64,000 nt of DNA from DATEVL01 sp035281845 (GCA_035281845.1 DATEVL010000028.1:22571-86570); one strand, 5' to 3'. Positions 7,920 through 16,774 are shown, counted from the stretch's first letter. Numbers and translations: made by a program. The notes: a model not told the origin generated them from the letters alone.

Positions 7920-10652
7920 TCATGCCGGCGACGCGGCTAGGTGGGCCTCGATCCATCGGCGAGCCAGCTCGATCGCCTCCGGCAAACCGCGGGCGTCCTT
8001 TCCTCCGGCCTGGGCCATCGTGGCGCGCCCACCCCCGCCTCCGCCGATGGGACGAGCCGCCGTTTTCACCAGGTCGACCGCGTTCATCCCGCGCCGGGTC
8101 AGGTCGGCGCTGAGCGAAGCGATCAGGACCGGCTTCCCATCGAACTCGGAACCGAGGACCACCGCATGCGTCGAATGCTGAGTACGGAAGGGATCCGACA
8201 ACGCGCGCAGGTCGTCGGCGCTGCAACCGGGGACGAGTCCGATCAGGACTCGGGCGTCACCGATCTGCTCATCCGGCAGACGGTGCAGGATCTCCCCCGC
8301 CGTCTGGCGCTGCAAGCTCGAGACTCGGCCCTCGAGAGCCTTCCGTTCGCGCAGCAGAGTTGCGACTTGGGTTTCGGCCTGTTCCGGAGTTGTCTCCAAA
8401 AGGTCCGCCACGCGCTGCAGGGCTTCGGCCGTGCGCTCGAAGTAAGCCTGCGCCTGGCGTCCGGTCAGCGCCTCGATGCGTCGGATCCCGGCGCCGACGC
8501 TCTCCTCCCGAACGATCACGAAGGGGCCGATGTCGCCGGTCTGGCGAACGTGCGTCCCGCCGCACAACTCGTACGAGAAGCGGCGCGGGCTGCCGATAGA
8601 AATCGTGCGGACAGTTTCGCCATAGGTCTCGCCAAAGAGCGCCATCGCGCCCTCGCCCTCGGCTTCCTGACGAGGTTTCTCGACGACCGCCAGCGGCATG
8701 TTTTCGAAGATGGCCTCGGTCACCAATTGCTGAACGCGGCGGATCTCGTCCGCCGTCAGCGGCCGGGGGTGGGTGAAATCGAATCGCAACCGATCGGGGG
8801 CGACGAGCGACCCGGCCTGCCGGGCGTGTTGGCCGAGGACGGCCCGCAGGCCGGCGTGCAATAAGTGAGTGGCGGTGTGATTGCGCATGATGTCCCAACG
8901 CCGCTGCGCATCGACCGACGCCCGCGCTCGCTCTCCGGCGCGCACCGTTCCGCGAACGACTTCGCCGACGTGCAAGATCACCCCGGCGACGGGCTCGCGC
9001 ATGTCGTGAACAGCAAACTCCCAAGCAGAGCCGTTGGTGGAGGTGATGACGCCGGTGTCGGAAACCTGACCGCCGGCGGCGACATAGAACGATGTAGCAG
9101 GCAGGACGACGGCGCCTTGCTGCCCGGCCTCCAGCGCCGCCACCGACTCGTCTTCACGGAGCAGAGCGACGACCTCTCCCTCGACCTCCAACGGTCCGTA
9201 GGGGTTGTAGCTGACGCCCTGGTTCTGCAAACCGTCTAGAACCTGGCTGTACACGGGGGCCACGTCGGCGGACGCCCGATCGGATACCCCGGCGGTGGAA
9301 GCTTCGCGATGAGAGTCCATCGCCTCGCGGAACCCGACCTCGTCCACTTCCAACCCGCGCTCGCGGGCGATATCGCGGGAGATCTCGAGCGGCAGGCCGT
9401 AGGTGGCATACAAGTCGAATGCGCGCCGACCGTCGAGACGACCGTGGTCTTGCGCCGCGGCTTCCGCCAGGAGCGCATCGAGTCGCGCCAGCCCGGTGTC
9501 GACCGTGCGCTGAAAGCGCTCTTCTTCTTCTGTGATCGTTCGCTCGATCGCCGCCTGGTTGCGGACCAGCTCGGGGTAGACCTCGCCGTATTCCTCGACC
9601 ACAGTGCGGGCGACTTCCGCCAGGAAAGGGCCGCGGAAGCCGGCCTTGGCGCCGAAGCGCCCTGCGCGGCGGATGATCATGCGGCAGACGTAGTTGCGGC
9701 CGGTGTTGCCGGGGACGACCCCGTCGGCGATCAGGAAGGCCGCTGCCCGTCCGTGATCGGCGATCACCCGATAGGGGGTCCACAATTCACGCGCTTGCGC
9801 ATCGTCGTGCTTCAGCCGCCGCTGAACAGACTGAAGGATCGGTTGAAAGAGGTCGGTGGCATAGTTGGACGAGACGCCCTGAAGGACCGAAACCAATCGC
9901 TCGAACCCCATGCCAGTGTCGACGTGTCTCTTGGGCAGCGGCTCGAGCGCCGTCGGGCCCAGACGGTTATATTGAATGAAGACCAGGTTCCACAGCTCGA
10001 CGTAGCGCTGGCAGTCCCCGTTGAGCCGGCAGACGTGGCCGGGGACGCCCTGCTTGTCACAGGCCGCGGGGCCGCGGTCGATGTGCATCTCGCTGTCCGG
10101 GCCGCAGGGGCCGACTTCGGCCATCTCCCAGAAGTTCTCATTGCGCCCGAAGAAGGCCACGTGCGACGGATCGAAGCCCGGCTGCTGGCGCCAGATCTCG
10201 GCGGCTTCGTCGTCGCGCGGGATCTCACCTTTCTCGTCGGCGAAGCAGGTGGCATACAGGTCCTTCTTCGGCAGGCCCCAAGCCTCGGTCAGCAACTGCC
10301 AGGCCCAGGGGATGGCCTCCGCCTTGTAGTAGTCGCCGAAGGACCAGTTGCCGAGCATCTCGAAAAATGTCTGGTGGATATCGTCGCGCCCGACGTCGTC
10401 CAGGTCGTTGTGCTTCCCGGTGACGCGCAGGCATTTCTGTGAGTCGACCGCCCGGACGTAGGGCCGGCTGCCGGTGCCGAGAAAGACGTCTTTGAACTGG
10501 ACCATCCCCGAGTTGGTGAAGAGAAGCGTCGGATCGGAGGCCGGAACGAGCGGAGCCGAATGGACCACGGTGTGATCGCGGCGCGCGAAGAAGTCCAGGA
10601 ACGACTGGCGGATCTCCCTGCTGGTCATCGGCCCGGCGGATCGCTTCTTCAT
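7920..10652 (-). CDS. alaS: Alanyl-tRNA synthetase
   Basis: 910 residues from the ATG at 10652; a second in-frame ATG at 10628 (MTSREIRQSFLDFFARRDH) is a possible start. Class II core at about residues 10-260 with motif 2/3 elements (NSGMVQFKDVFLG, DTGMGFERL). The editing domain carries the metal ligands HTATHLLHAGLRAVLG and CGGTHVRQTGDIGPF, and the C-terminal DHHA1-type domain is glycine-rich (PIGGGGGGRATMAQAGG). It charges tRNA-Ala and clears mischarged Ser/Gly. First gene of the baseplate-J/ruvX/mltG series, with its own promoter. No T-box leader fits, because the -10 lies only 21 nt before the start. Confidence 0.98.
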   Translation of the reverse strand: MKKRSAGPMTSREIRQSFLDFFARRDHTVVHSAPLVPASDPTLLFTNSGMVQFKDVFLGTGSRPYVRAVDSQKCLRVTGKHNDLDDVGRDDIHQTFFEMLGNWSFGDYYKAEAIPWAWQLLTEAWGLPKKDLYATCFADEKGEIPRDDEAAEIWRQQPGFDPSHVAFFGRNENFWEMAEVGPCGPDSEMHIDRGPAACDKQGVPGHVCRLNGDCQRYVELWNLVFIQYNRLGPTALEPLPKRHVDTGMGFERLVSVLQGVSSNYATDLFQPILQSVQRRLKHDDAQARELWTPYRVIADHGRAAAFLIADGVVPGNTGRNYVCRMIIRRAGRFGAKAGFRGPFLAEVARTVVEEYGEVYPELVRNQAAIERTITEEEERFQRTVDTGLARLDALLAEAAAQDHGRLDGRRAFDLYATYGLPLEISRDIARERGLEVDEVGFREAMDSHREASTAGVSDRASADVAPVYSQVLDGLQNQGVSYNPYGPLEVEGEVVALLREDESVAALEAGQQGAVVLPATSFYVAAGGQVSDTGVITSTNGSAWEFAVHDMREPVAGVILHVGEVVRGTVRAGERARASVDAQRRWDIMRNHTATHLLHAGLRAVLGQHARQAGSLVAPDRLRFDFTHPRPLTADEIRRVQQLVTEAIFENMPLAVVEKPRQEAEGEGAMALFGETYGETVRTISIGSPRRFSYELCGGTHVRQTGDIGPFVIVREESVGAGIRRIEALTGRQAQAYFERTAEALQRVADLLETTPEQAETQVATLLRERKALEGRVSSLQRQTAGEILHRLPDEQIGDARVLIGLVPGCSADDLRALSDPFRTQHSTHAVVLGSEFDGKPVLIASLSADLTRRGMNAVDLVKTAARPIGGGGGGRATMAQAGGKDARGLPEAIELARRWIEAHLAASPA

Positions 10653-10673
10653 GGGTTCTTTGAATCGCCGAGA

Positions 10674-10702
10674 ATTATACGTGGCGGGCGCGGCAGGCTC
10701 AA
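10674..10702 (-). promoter_or_regulatory. alaS sigma-70 promoter
   Basis: On the minus strand TTGAGC (10702-10697), a 17-nt spacer and TATAAT (10679-10674). The expected transcript starts near 10667, leaving a leader of about 15 nt. Confidence 0.75.
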
Positions 10703-10930
10703 CTCGTAGCGCGCGACCCCCACCCAACCGTCCCCCTTGCAGGGGGAGGGGGAGAAGAGCGCCGTGCTCCGGCTCGCCATCCTCCTCCTTCCAGGGGGAG
10801 GGAAGGGGTGGGGGTGGATCCTCACGCGCTTGCCCTCATGACCTCGGGCGACCTCGTGCGAGCTATGCTATCCTACTCGGCGCCGCGCCGCGGGATGCGG
10901 GACGCGCGAGAGCGAAGGAACGAGACAGGG

Positions 10931-11962
10931 ATGCCCGTCACCGAATTCCGTGAGCGCGTCGAACGTACGCCGCTGGACGCGACCGTCCTGGCGCTGCTGC
11001 CGCGCCGGATCAGCGACCTTCAGCTGCGTATCGCCGGCACCCCGCTGGAAGGGTTGATCGCTCAGCTCTACCGCGAGCTGGAGGCGCGCGGCATCCGCTT
11101 CCGGCCGAAGTGCTACTTGGCCGACGAATGGGGCTGTCCGACGGGCGTGCCGGTCATCGGCATACCGTTCTACCTGGCCGACCCGCAGCTGGCGCGCATC
11201 GAGGGCGAGCTGACAGGGATCGAAGCCGAGACCGAGGCCGAGATCCGCATGTACTTGCGCCACGAATCGGGGCACGCCTTCAGCTATGCCTACCGCCTCT
11301 ACCTGGACCCGGACTGGACGCGTACCTTCGGTTCCTTTCGGCGGCCCTATCCGGACGAGTACCGACCGGAACCGTTCAGCGATCGTTTCGTCCGGCACAT
11401 CCCCGGTTGGTACGCGCAGCGGCATCCTGATGAGGATTTCGCCGAAACGTTCGCCGTGTGGCTGACGCCGAATCTCAATTGGCAAGAGATGTACGCCGGC
11501 GCGCCCGCGATGGACAAGCTGCTCTACGTCGATCGGGTGGCGCGCCTCCACGGCGGCCAGCCGCCGCAGGTCACCGACGATTACCTCGACGAGCCGGTGG
11601 AGCGATTGCGCGCGACGCTGGCCGAGTGGTACAGCCATCTCGACCAGCGCGGCAACAAGTCGCTCGGATTACCGCGCTTGCTGAGCGCCGACCTGCGCCG
11701 CTTGTTCCCCAGTGCCAAGGGTGTTTCTGCCGAATCGTTCATGATTGCCTACCGCGGCCGCATGATCTATGAGGTAAACTACTGGACGGGGATGGATCTC
11801 GATCGATTGGGCGAGTTGGTCGACGCGCTCATCGAACGGATTCATTCGCTCGGGCTGAAAGTGGCGCCGGGCCAGGAGTCGAAGACGCTGATCGGCGTCG
11901 TGGCCCTGCTGACGACGTTGGTGATGAACTTCCATTACACCAACGCGTTCGCCCGACGCTAG
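10931..11962 (+). CDS. Putative zinc-binding metallopeptidase (zincin-like)
   Basis: 343 residues from the ATG at 10931, with AGGG before it; the frame upstream lacks coding character. The zinc-site helix is MYLRHESGHAFSYAYRLYL near residue 105, an exact His-Glu-x-x-His. A further Glu that could be the third ligand lies in HPDEDFAETFAVWLTP about 50 residues later, with DEWGCPTGVPVIGIPFYLAD near residue 65. No signal peptide is evident, so it should be cytoplasmic. The C-terminal third (RGRMIYEVNYWTGMDLDRLG) is a separate unrecognised region. Only 25 nt with a GGAGG site separate it from the ATP-grasp ligase, so the two should be cotranscribed. Substrate unknown; trimming or recycling the ligase product is an inference. 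Confidence 0.75.
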   Translation: MPVTEFRERVERTPLDATVLALLPRRISDLQLRIAGTPLEGLIAQLYRELEARGIRFRPKCYLADEWGCPTGVPVIGIPFYLADPQLARIEGELTGIEAETEAEIRMYLRHESGHAFSYAYRLYLDPDWTRTFGSFRRPYPDEYRPEPFSDRFVRHIPGWYAQRHPDEDFAETFAVWLTPNLNWQEMYAGAPAMDKLLYVDRVARLHGGQPPQVTDDYLDEPVERLRATLAEWYSHLDQRGNKSLGLPRLLSADLRRLFPSAKGVSAESFMIAYRGRMIYEVNYWTGMDLDRLGELVDALIERIHSLGLKVAPGQESKTLIGVVALLTTLVMNFHYTNAFARR

Positions 11963-11987
11963 ACGGGCGCGGCGGAAGGAGGTCGGC

Positions 11988-13088
11988 ATGAAAGTCTCTG
12001 TGCTCTTCTGGGAGTGGCCGGTCGAGGATCGGATGAAGCACGACGAGGCGATCGATCAGGTCCACCAGGCCTTGCTCGAAAGCGGCCACGAGTCGATGTT
12101 GCTCGGGATCACAGGCGACCTGAAGTACGTCGTCGACAAGCTCGAAGAGCAGAAGCCGGATCTGGTGTTCAATCTGGTCGAGACCTTCGCCGACAACGAC
12201 GCCTTCGAAATGAACATCGCGGCTGTGCTGCAGATCCTGGGAGTCCGTTTCACCGGCAGCAGTCCACGGGTGATGGCGCTGCGCCAGGACAAGGGGCTCA
12301 CCAAGAAGCTGCTCGCCTTCCACGACGTGCGCTGCCCGCAATTCGCCACCTTCGACCACGACAACATCGAGTTCGCCGGAAAGATGCGCTTCCCGCTGTT
12401 GGTCAAGCCGCTCCACGGGGACGCCTCGGCGGGGGTCGGGGATTCATCGCTCGTCACGGACTTCCGCAGCCTGGTCGAGCGCATCGCCTACATCCACACC
12501 GAACTGCGCGACACGGCGTTAGTGGAAGAGTACATCGACGGGCGCGAGTTCTATGTCAGTGTGCTGGGCAACGATCCTCCCGAGGTCTTGCCGCTGGTCG
12601 AGATGGATTTCTCCGACCTGCCCGAGGGCTATCCGCGCATCTACGGCCGGGAAGCGAAGTTCGATGAGAAGAGCGTCCACTTTTCCGGGACGAACGCCGT
12701 CATCGCCACCGACATGACCGGGGAGCTGCGCAAACGGATCGAGATGACCGGATTGGCGGCGGCGCAAGCGATGGAGGTCTCGGACTACGCCCGGGTCGAT
12801 ATCCGCGTGGCGCCCGACGGCCAGCCCTACGTGGTCGAGGTGAACGCCAATCCCTACCTCGAACAGACCGGCGCCTTTTCCCTGGCGGCTCTTCAGGCCG
12901 GCTACTCGCATCGCGGGGTTGTCAACCAGATCGTCGAGATCGCCTGGGAACGCTGGGAGCAGGCCGATCCGGTGCGCCGTAGGGCCAAGGCCGTCGTGCC
13001 GGCGCCGCTGCAACAGGCGGGGGAAGACCCCGAACCGAAGGCCGACACCGGAGAAGTGAACCCCCAGCCGGCCTCGGAGCAGGCCTGA
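11988..13088 (+). CDS. ATP-grasp ligase related to D-Ala-D-Ala ligase
   Basis: 366 residues, start supported by AAGGAGG 7 nt upstream. The fold follows Ddl order: N-terminal Rossmann part ending PDLVFNLVETFADNDAFEMN, then GVRFTGSSPRVMALRQDKGL, the ATP-grasp lysine in FPLLVKPLHGDASAGVG, and the Mg-binding YVVEVNANPYLEQTGAF near residue 285. The Ddl-typical substrate loop is replaced by SDLPEGYPRIYGREAKFD, so D-Ala-D-Ala is probably not the product. It should form an amide or peptide bond through an acyl phosphate. The last 35 residues are acidic, Pro-rich and probably disordered. Coupled to the upstream zincin. Confidence 0.8.
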   Translation: MKVSVLFWEWPVEDRMKHDEAIDQVHQALLESGHESMLLGITGDLKYVVDKLEEQKPDLVFNLVETFADNDAFEMNIAAVLQILGVRFTGSSPRVMALRQDKGLTKKLLAFHDVRCPQFATFDHDNIEFAGKMRFPLLVKPLHGDASAGVGDSSLVTDFRSLVERIAYIHTELRDTALVEEYIDGREFYVSVLGNDPPEVLPLVEMDFSDLPEGYPRIYGREAKFDEKSVHFSGTNAVIATDMTGELRKRIEMTGLAAAQAMEVSDYARVDIRVAPDGQPYVVEVNANPYLEQTGAFSLAALQAGYSHRGVVNQIVEIAWERWEQADPVRRRAKAVVPAPLQQAGEDPEPKADTGEVNPQPASEQA

Positions 13089-13193
13089 TCCGTGACCAGT
13101 GATCTGTGACCGGTGACAGGTGACCGGTGATCAATGAGTGCTGATAACTGATCACGGGTGACTGGTCACTGGTAACAGGTCACCGGCACCAGG
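13089..13193. repeat. Heptamer repeat array, 15 units
   Basis: Beginning at the base after the ATP-grasp stop, the sequence divides without slippage into fifteen 7-bp units. The first nine are variants of CCAGTGA (TCCGTGA, CCAGTGA, TCTGTGA, CCGGTGA, ...). The later ones are variants of TCACTGG, the reverse complement of CCAGTGA (TGACTGG, TCACTGG, TAACAGG, TCACCGG). The array therefore inverts halfway and could fold on itself. It ends 18 nt before tyrS. Confidence 0.85.
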
Positions 13194-13211
13194 TGAACGT
13201 GGCCGAGAGCG

Positions 13212-14480
13212 ATGAACCCACCATCCATCGACAATCAGGTGGCGCTGCTGATGCAGGGAACGGAGTATGGCGATCCGACTCTGCAAGCGGCGATGGCGGC
13301 CGAGCTCAAGGAGCGCCTGGCCACGGCGACGGCCTCCGGCCGGCGGCTGCGCGTCTATGCCGGCTTCGACCCGCGCACTTCGGATCTGCATCTGGGCCAC
13401 ACGATCCCGATGCGCAAGATGCGGCAATTCCAGGAACTCGGTCACGAAGTCATCTTCGTCGTTGGAAGCTTCACTTCGCTCATCGGCGATCCGTCGGATC
13501 AGGACAAGCTTCGCCCGCGGTTGACGCCTGATCAAGTGCAGGCCAACGCCGCCACCTACGCCGAGCAGGCCTACAAGATCCTCGACCGCGCTGACACCCG
13601 CATCGAGTACAACCACAGCTGGCTCGGCCGGCTGACCCTGGAAGACGTGATCCCGCTGGCGGCCAACTTCACCTTGCAGCAGTTTCTGACGCGCGAGACT
13701 TTCCGCAAGCGTTGGGACAACGACGACCCGGTCTACCTGCACGAGACGTTCTACGCGCTGGTGCAAGCCTATGACGCCTACCACTTGAGGGCGGATGTGC
13801 AGATCGGCGGCACCGACCAGCTCTTCAACATCGTCACCGCCGGGCGGAAGTTGATGGAGGCGCTGGGGGTGCCGCCCAACATCGGAATCATCATGGGCAT
13901 CCTGCCCGGCACCGACGGGGTTCTCAAGATGAGCAAGTCGCTGGGGAACCAGATCCCGCTCACCACGACGCCCGAAGACATGTACGGGAAAGTGATGAGC
14001 GTGCCGGACGTTGCCATGCCCGCCTTCTTCCGACTGGTGACGCGTTGGGATCCGGGCGAGGTCTCGACGCGCCTCGATGATCTGGAATCCGGCGGGACTC
14101 ATCCGCGAGACGCCAAGATGGCCCTGGCGCGCGAAATCGTCGGGATCTATCACGGCGAGGCGGCGGTGCAGCCGGCCGAGGAGTACTTTCGGCGCGTCAA
14201 CCAGGAGCGCAAGCTACCTGAAACTTTGGATTCCCTGCCGTGGAGGCCCGGCCTGACGATCCTCGATCTGGTGGCGTCGTCTGGCGCGGTCGCATCGAGA
14301 AGCGAAGCCAGGCGGCTCATCGAACAGGGCGGCGTGAAAGTGGATGGAGCAGTGTGGAACAATCCATCCTCGAGCGCGGATGGGGCGGCGGCCTCCACCA
14401 TCCAGGTCGGGCGCCGGCGTTTCTTCCGAACCTACACGGCGGAGCCCGGTCCTAGCGCAGGGACCGGACTCAACGATTGA
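13212..14480 (+). CDS. tyrS: Tyrosyl-tRNA synthetase (TyrRS-2/TyrZ type)
   Basis: 422 residues. Class I signatures are present: HLGH in TSDLHLGHTIPMRKM near residue 62 and KMSKSLGNQIPL near residue 240. The tyrosine-binding region reads VQIGGTDQLFNIVTAGRKLM. A C-terminal S4 RNA-binding domain runs from about residue 345 (SRSEARRLIEQGGVKVDG). HLGH plus the short KMSKS spacing fit the TyrZ-like subfamily. It charges tRNA-Tyr. No T-box or long leader is seen; the upstream gap is the heptamer array. Confidence 0.97.
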   Translation: MNPPSIDNQVALLMQGTEYGDPTLQAAMAAELKERLATATASGRRLRVYAGFDPRTSDLHLGHTIPMRKMRQFQELGHEVIFVVGSFTSLIGDPSDQDKLRPRLTPDQVQANAATYAEQAYKILDRADTRIEYNHSWLGRLTLEDVIPLAANFTLQQFLTRETFRKRWDNDDPVYLHETFYALVQAYDAYHLRADVQIGGTDQLFNIVTAGRKLMEALGVPPNIGIIMGILPGTDGVLKMSKSLGNQIPLTTTPEDMYGKVMSVPDVAMPAFFRLVTRWDPGEVSTRLDDLESGGTHPRDAKMALAREIVGIYHGEAAVQPAEEYFRRVNQERKLPETLDSLPWRPGLTILDLVASSGAVASRSEARRLIEQGGVKVDGAVWNNPSSSADGAAASTIQVGRRRFFRTYTAEPGPSAGTGLND

Positions 14481-14534
14481 AGGCAGAGATGTGAGCGCAG
14501 GCTAGAGCTTGCGGCTACGGGAGTCAATCGATCG

Positions 14535-14599
14535 TGTAGTCCCGGCCTTTAGGCCGGGCGGGTGGAGGCGAAGGACCCAGGCTAAAGCCTGGGACTACA
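14535..14599. repeat. REP-like inverted repeat pair
   Basis: Two 24-nt arms (14535-14558 and 14576-14599) face each other with few mismatches. Each arm is itself a small palindrome of the form CCCGGCCTTTAGGCCGGG or CCCAGGCTAAAGCCTGGG, flanked by GTAGT. A partial third unit lies near 14631-14650. Such elements are dispersed, non-coding repeats in many large bacterial genomes. They occupy most of the 248-nt gap after tyrS, between convergent genes. Confidence 0.75.
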
Positions 14600-14700
14600 T
14601 TTCTCCACCGACGTAGATTGATGCGATTGTGTAGCCCGGCCTTTGGCGGGAATGCGGCTCTTGTCTGCAAGAGACCGACTTCCCCCTCGAAGGGGTCTGA

Positions 14701-14728
14701 CTGACCACTGACGACTGGCCACTGACCA
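14701..14728. repeat. Heptamer array abutting the rtcB stop codon
   Basis: Four in-phase units CTGACCA, CTGACGA, CTGGCCA, CTGACCA. The next unit begins with the CTA that is the rtcB stop codon read from the plus strand. Confidence 0.8.
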
Positions 14729-16201
14729 CTAGCCCTTAATCACCGCCACCGGCCGCAGCCGTGCCACCTTGGCCGCGATCCCGGCCCCGACCACCACCTC
14801 GACGACGGCATCCACATCCTTGTAAGCACTCGGAGCCTCCTCGGCCAGGCCGGGGAGGCTTCCGGCGCGCACGTGAACTCCTTGCGACTCGAGATCCTGG
14901 CGCAGTCGATCGCCGCGCACCGACCGCTTCGCCTGGTGCCGGCTCATCTTCCGGCCGGCGCCGTGACAGGTCGAGCCGAAGGCGAGCGCCATCGACCCCT
15001 CGGTTCCGAGCAGCACCCACGATGCCGTACCCATGCTGCCGGGAACGAGAACCGGTTGGCCCAACGAGCGGTAGCGAGGGGGCAGCCCCTCGAACCCGGG
15101 GCCGAAGGCGCGAGTGGCTCCCTTGCGATGGACGCATACCCGCACGACCTTGCCTTCGACGTTGTGGTCTTCGATCTTCCCCATGTTGTGGGCGATATCG
15201 TAGACCTGGTTCAACCAACCGCCGCGGCGCTCGCCGAAGGTTTGGACAAACGAGCGGCGCACATGGTGCGAAAGGATCTGACGGTTGGCGAACGCGTAGT
15301 TGGCGGCGCAGGCCATCGCCGAGAGATACCGTCTCCCCTCGGGCGAGGAAAGCGGAACGCACACCAATTCGCGGTCGGGCAGCCGGATTCCGTAATGCAT
15401 CACGGCCGTCTGCAATTCGCGCACGTAATCCGAACACACCTGGTGGCCGAATCCGCGCGAACCGCAGTGGATCTGTACCACGATCGTACCCGGGCGAAGA
15501 CCCATGGCGTCGGCCGCCGCCGGGTGGAACACTCGGTCCACCACGTCGACCTCGATGAAGTGGTTCCCCGCCCCAAGCGTCCCCAGCTGGGGACGGCCGC
15601 GCTCGCGCGCCCGCGCGCTGACCGCGCCGGGATCGGCGCCATCGATCCGGCCGTCCTCTTCCGTCGCCTCCAGGTCCCCCGGCTCGGCGAAGCCGTTCTG
15701 ATCAGCCCAGCGAGACCCCTCACGGCAGATCCGGTCGAGTTCCTTGCTCGATAAGGGGACGCTCCCTTTCACCCCGACCCCGCTGGGGCAATTGGCGTAC
15801 AGCGCGCTGGCCAGGTCGGGAAGCTTGTCTTCAATTTCTCCGGCGGAGAGGTCGCTGGCGAGAAGGCGCACCCCGCAGTTGATGTCGTAGCCGATGGCGC
15901 CCGGCGAGATCACGCCGTCGGGCAGCCGCGTGGCGGCCACGCCGCCGATCGGGAAGCCGTACCCCTGGTGAACGTCGGGCATCACCGTGACATGGCTCAC
16001 CAGCCCCGGGAGCGTGGAGGCATTGACCGCCTGGATGAGCGAGGCGTCTAGGAGCGCGCTCTCAACCAGCTTGTCATCGGCGAAGATCCGCACGGGAACG
16101 CGCATGTCATTGCGGTGAGTCACCGGGATCTCCCACAGAAAGGGGGACCGGCGGATCAAGTCCTGCTTTGTGAGTCGGTGCTCTGCCGATGTCATATGCA
16201 C
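14729..16201 (-). CDS. rtcB: RtcB RNA-splicing ligase
   Basis: 490 residues. The Mn-binding and guanylylation residues are visible: GAIGYDINCGVRLLASDL near residue 105 (Asp and Cys ligands), LGAGNHFIEVDVV and VVQIHCGSRGFGHQV near 215-250, YDIAHNMGKIEDHN near 335, and the nucleophilic His in FGSTCHGAGRKMSRHQAK near 415. It joins 2',3'-cyclic phosphate to 5'-OH RNA ends using GTP, for RNA repair or tRNA ligation. The start is M1 or M3 (16201 or 16195). Archease, its activator, is the next gene upstream on the same strand. Confidence 0.95.
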   Translation of the reverse strand: MHMTSAEHRLTKQDLIRRSPFLWEIPVTHRNDMRVPVRIFADDKLVESALLDASLIQAVNASTLPGLVSHVTVMPDVHQGYGFPIGGVAATRLPDGVISPGAIGYDINCGVRLLASDLSAGEIEDKLPDLASALYANCPSGVGVKGSVPLSSKELDRICREGSRWADQNGFAEPGDLEATEEDGRIDGADPGAVSARARERGRPQLGTLGAGNHFIEVDVVDRVFHPAAADAMGLRPGTIVVQIHCGSRGFGHQVCSDYVRELQTAVMHYGIRLPDRELVCVPLSSPEGRRYLSAMACAANYAFANRQILSHHVRRSFVQTFGERRGGWLNQVYDIAHNMGKIEDHNVEGKVVRVCVHRKGATRAFGPGFEGLPPRYRSLGQPVLVPGSMGTASWVLLGTEGSMALAFGSTCHGAGRKMSRHQAKRSVRGDRLRQDLESQGVHVRAGSLPGLAEEAPSAYKDVDAVVEVVVGAGIAAKVARLRPVAVIKG

Positions 16202-16223
16202 TACCCCGACGGTGTGAGGAGCC

Positions 16224-16357
16224 AGTGGTCAGTGGTCAGAAGGAAGCCGTCAGCAGTCAGCCGTCAGCCAATCGATTTTTATCTCCAATCGCCAATCTCC
16301 GATCTCCAATCTCCAATCAACCCCTTCTCGGCCTGATTCCTACCTGACCACCGACCA
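16224..16357. repeat. Heptamer array filling the rtcB-archease gap
   Basis: From 16224 the sequence reads as 7-bp units: AGTGGTC twice, several AGCCGTC-type units, then AATCGCC, AATCTCC, GATCTCC, AATCTCC. After a few degenerate units it ends with CTGACCA and CCGACCA, the last base being directly before the archease stop codon. Two unit families (AGTGGTC and AATCTCC) thus share one array. Confidence 0.8.
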
Positions 16358-16768
16358 CTAGACGTCGAAGACAATCGTCGCCTCGAGCCCTCCATCCGCC
16401 TCCCGGACGCTCAGGTCGTTGTACGTGACAGCCTTGATCGGCTTCTCGACCTCTCCCAAAGGGGCATCGGTCCAATGCGCAAGCAGCTCGAGTTGGGGAG
16501 AAACCGTCACATCGATCCGGGTTGGCACTCGGCGGCGCGTTTCGAGGGAGAACAGGATCTCTTCCAGCCAGCTGACCAGCAGTCCCTCTCGGTCCTCGGC
16601 ATGGAGCACGAGCTGCCGCTCGTCCCTGCGACCTTTCGCCGGCTGGGCCCCGCACGCGGCCAACATCGCCGAAGCCGCCACCAGACACAGATCGCTCATG
16701 TCCCGGCCCCGCACCAGCAGAGCCCAGTCGGCCGTGTGATCGACCTCCTCGTAGGGCGGAAGGCTCAT
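16358..16768 (-). CDS. Archease
   Basis: 136 residues from the ATG at 16768. It starts with the family pattern YEEVDHTADWALLVRGRDMSDL (Asp-His-Thr-Ala-Asp) and has the WLEEILFSLETRRRVPTRID core and KAVTYNDLSV near the end. Archease speeds up RtcB guanylylation and broadens its nucleotide use, and the pairing with rtcB here supports that role. The putative -10 (TATACT) ends 6 nt before the ATG, so the transcript may be leaderless. Separated from rtcB by a heptamer array. Confidence 0.93.
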   Translation of the reverse strand: MSLPPYEEVDHTADWALLVRGRDMSDLCLVAASAMLAACGAQPAKGRRDERQLVLHAEDREGLLVSWLEEILFSLETRRRVPTRIDVTVSPQLELLAHWTDAPLGEVEKPIKAVTYNDLSVREADGGLEATIVFDV

Positions 16769-16774
16769 ACTCTT

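Noticed and set aside
10653..10930. T-box or other leader riboswitch for alaS (and likewise before tyrS)
   Set aside because: The alaS promoter leaves only about 15 nt of leader, and the tyrS upstream region is a heptamer array.
13089..13193. CRISPR-like array
   Set aside because: The period is 7 bp with no spacers, and no cas genes are in the window.
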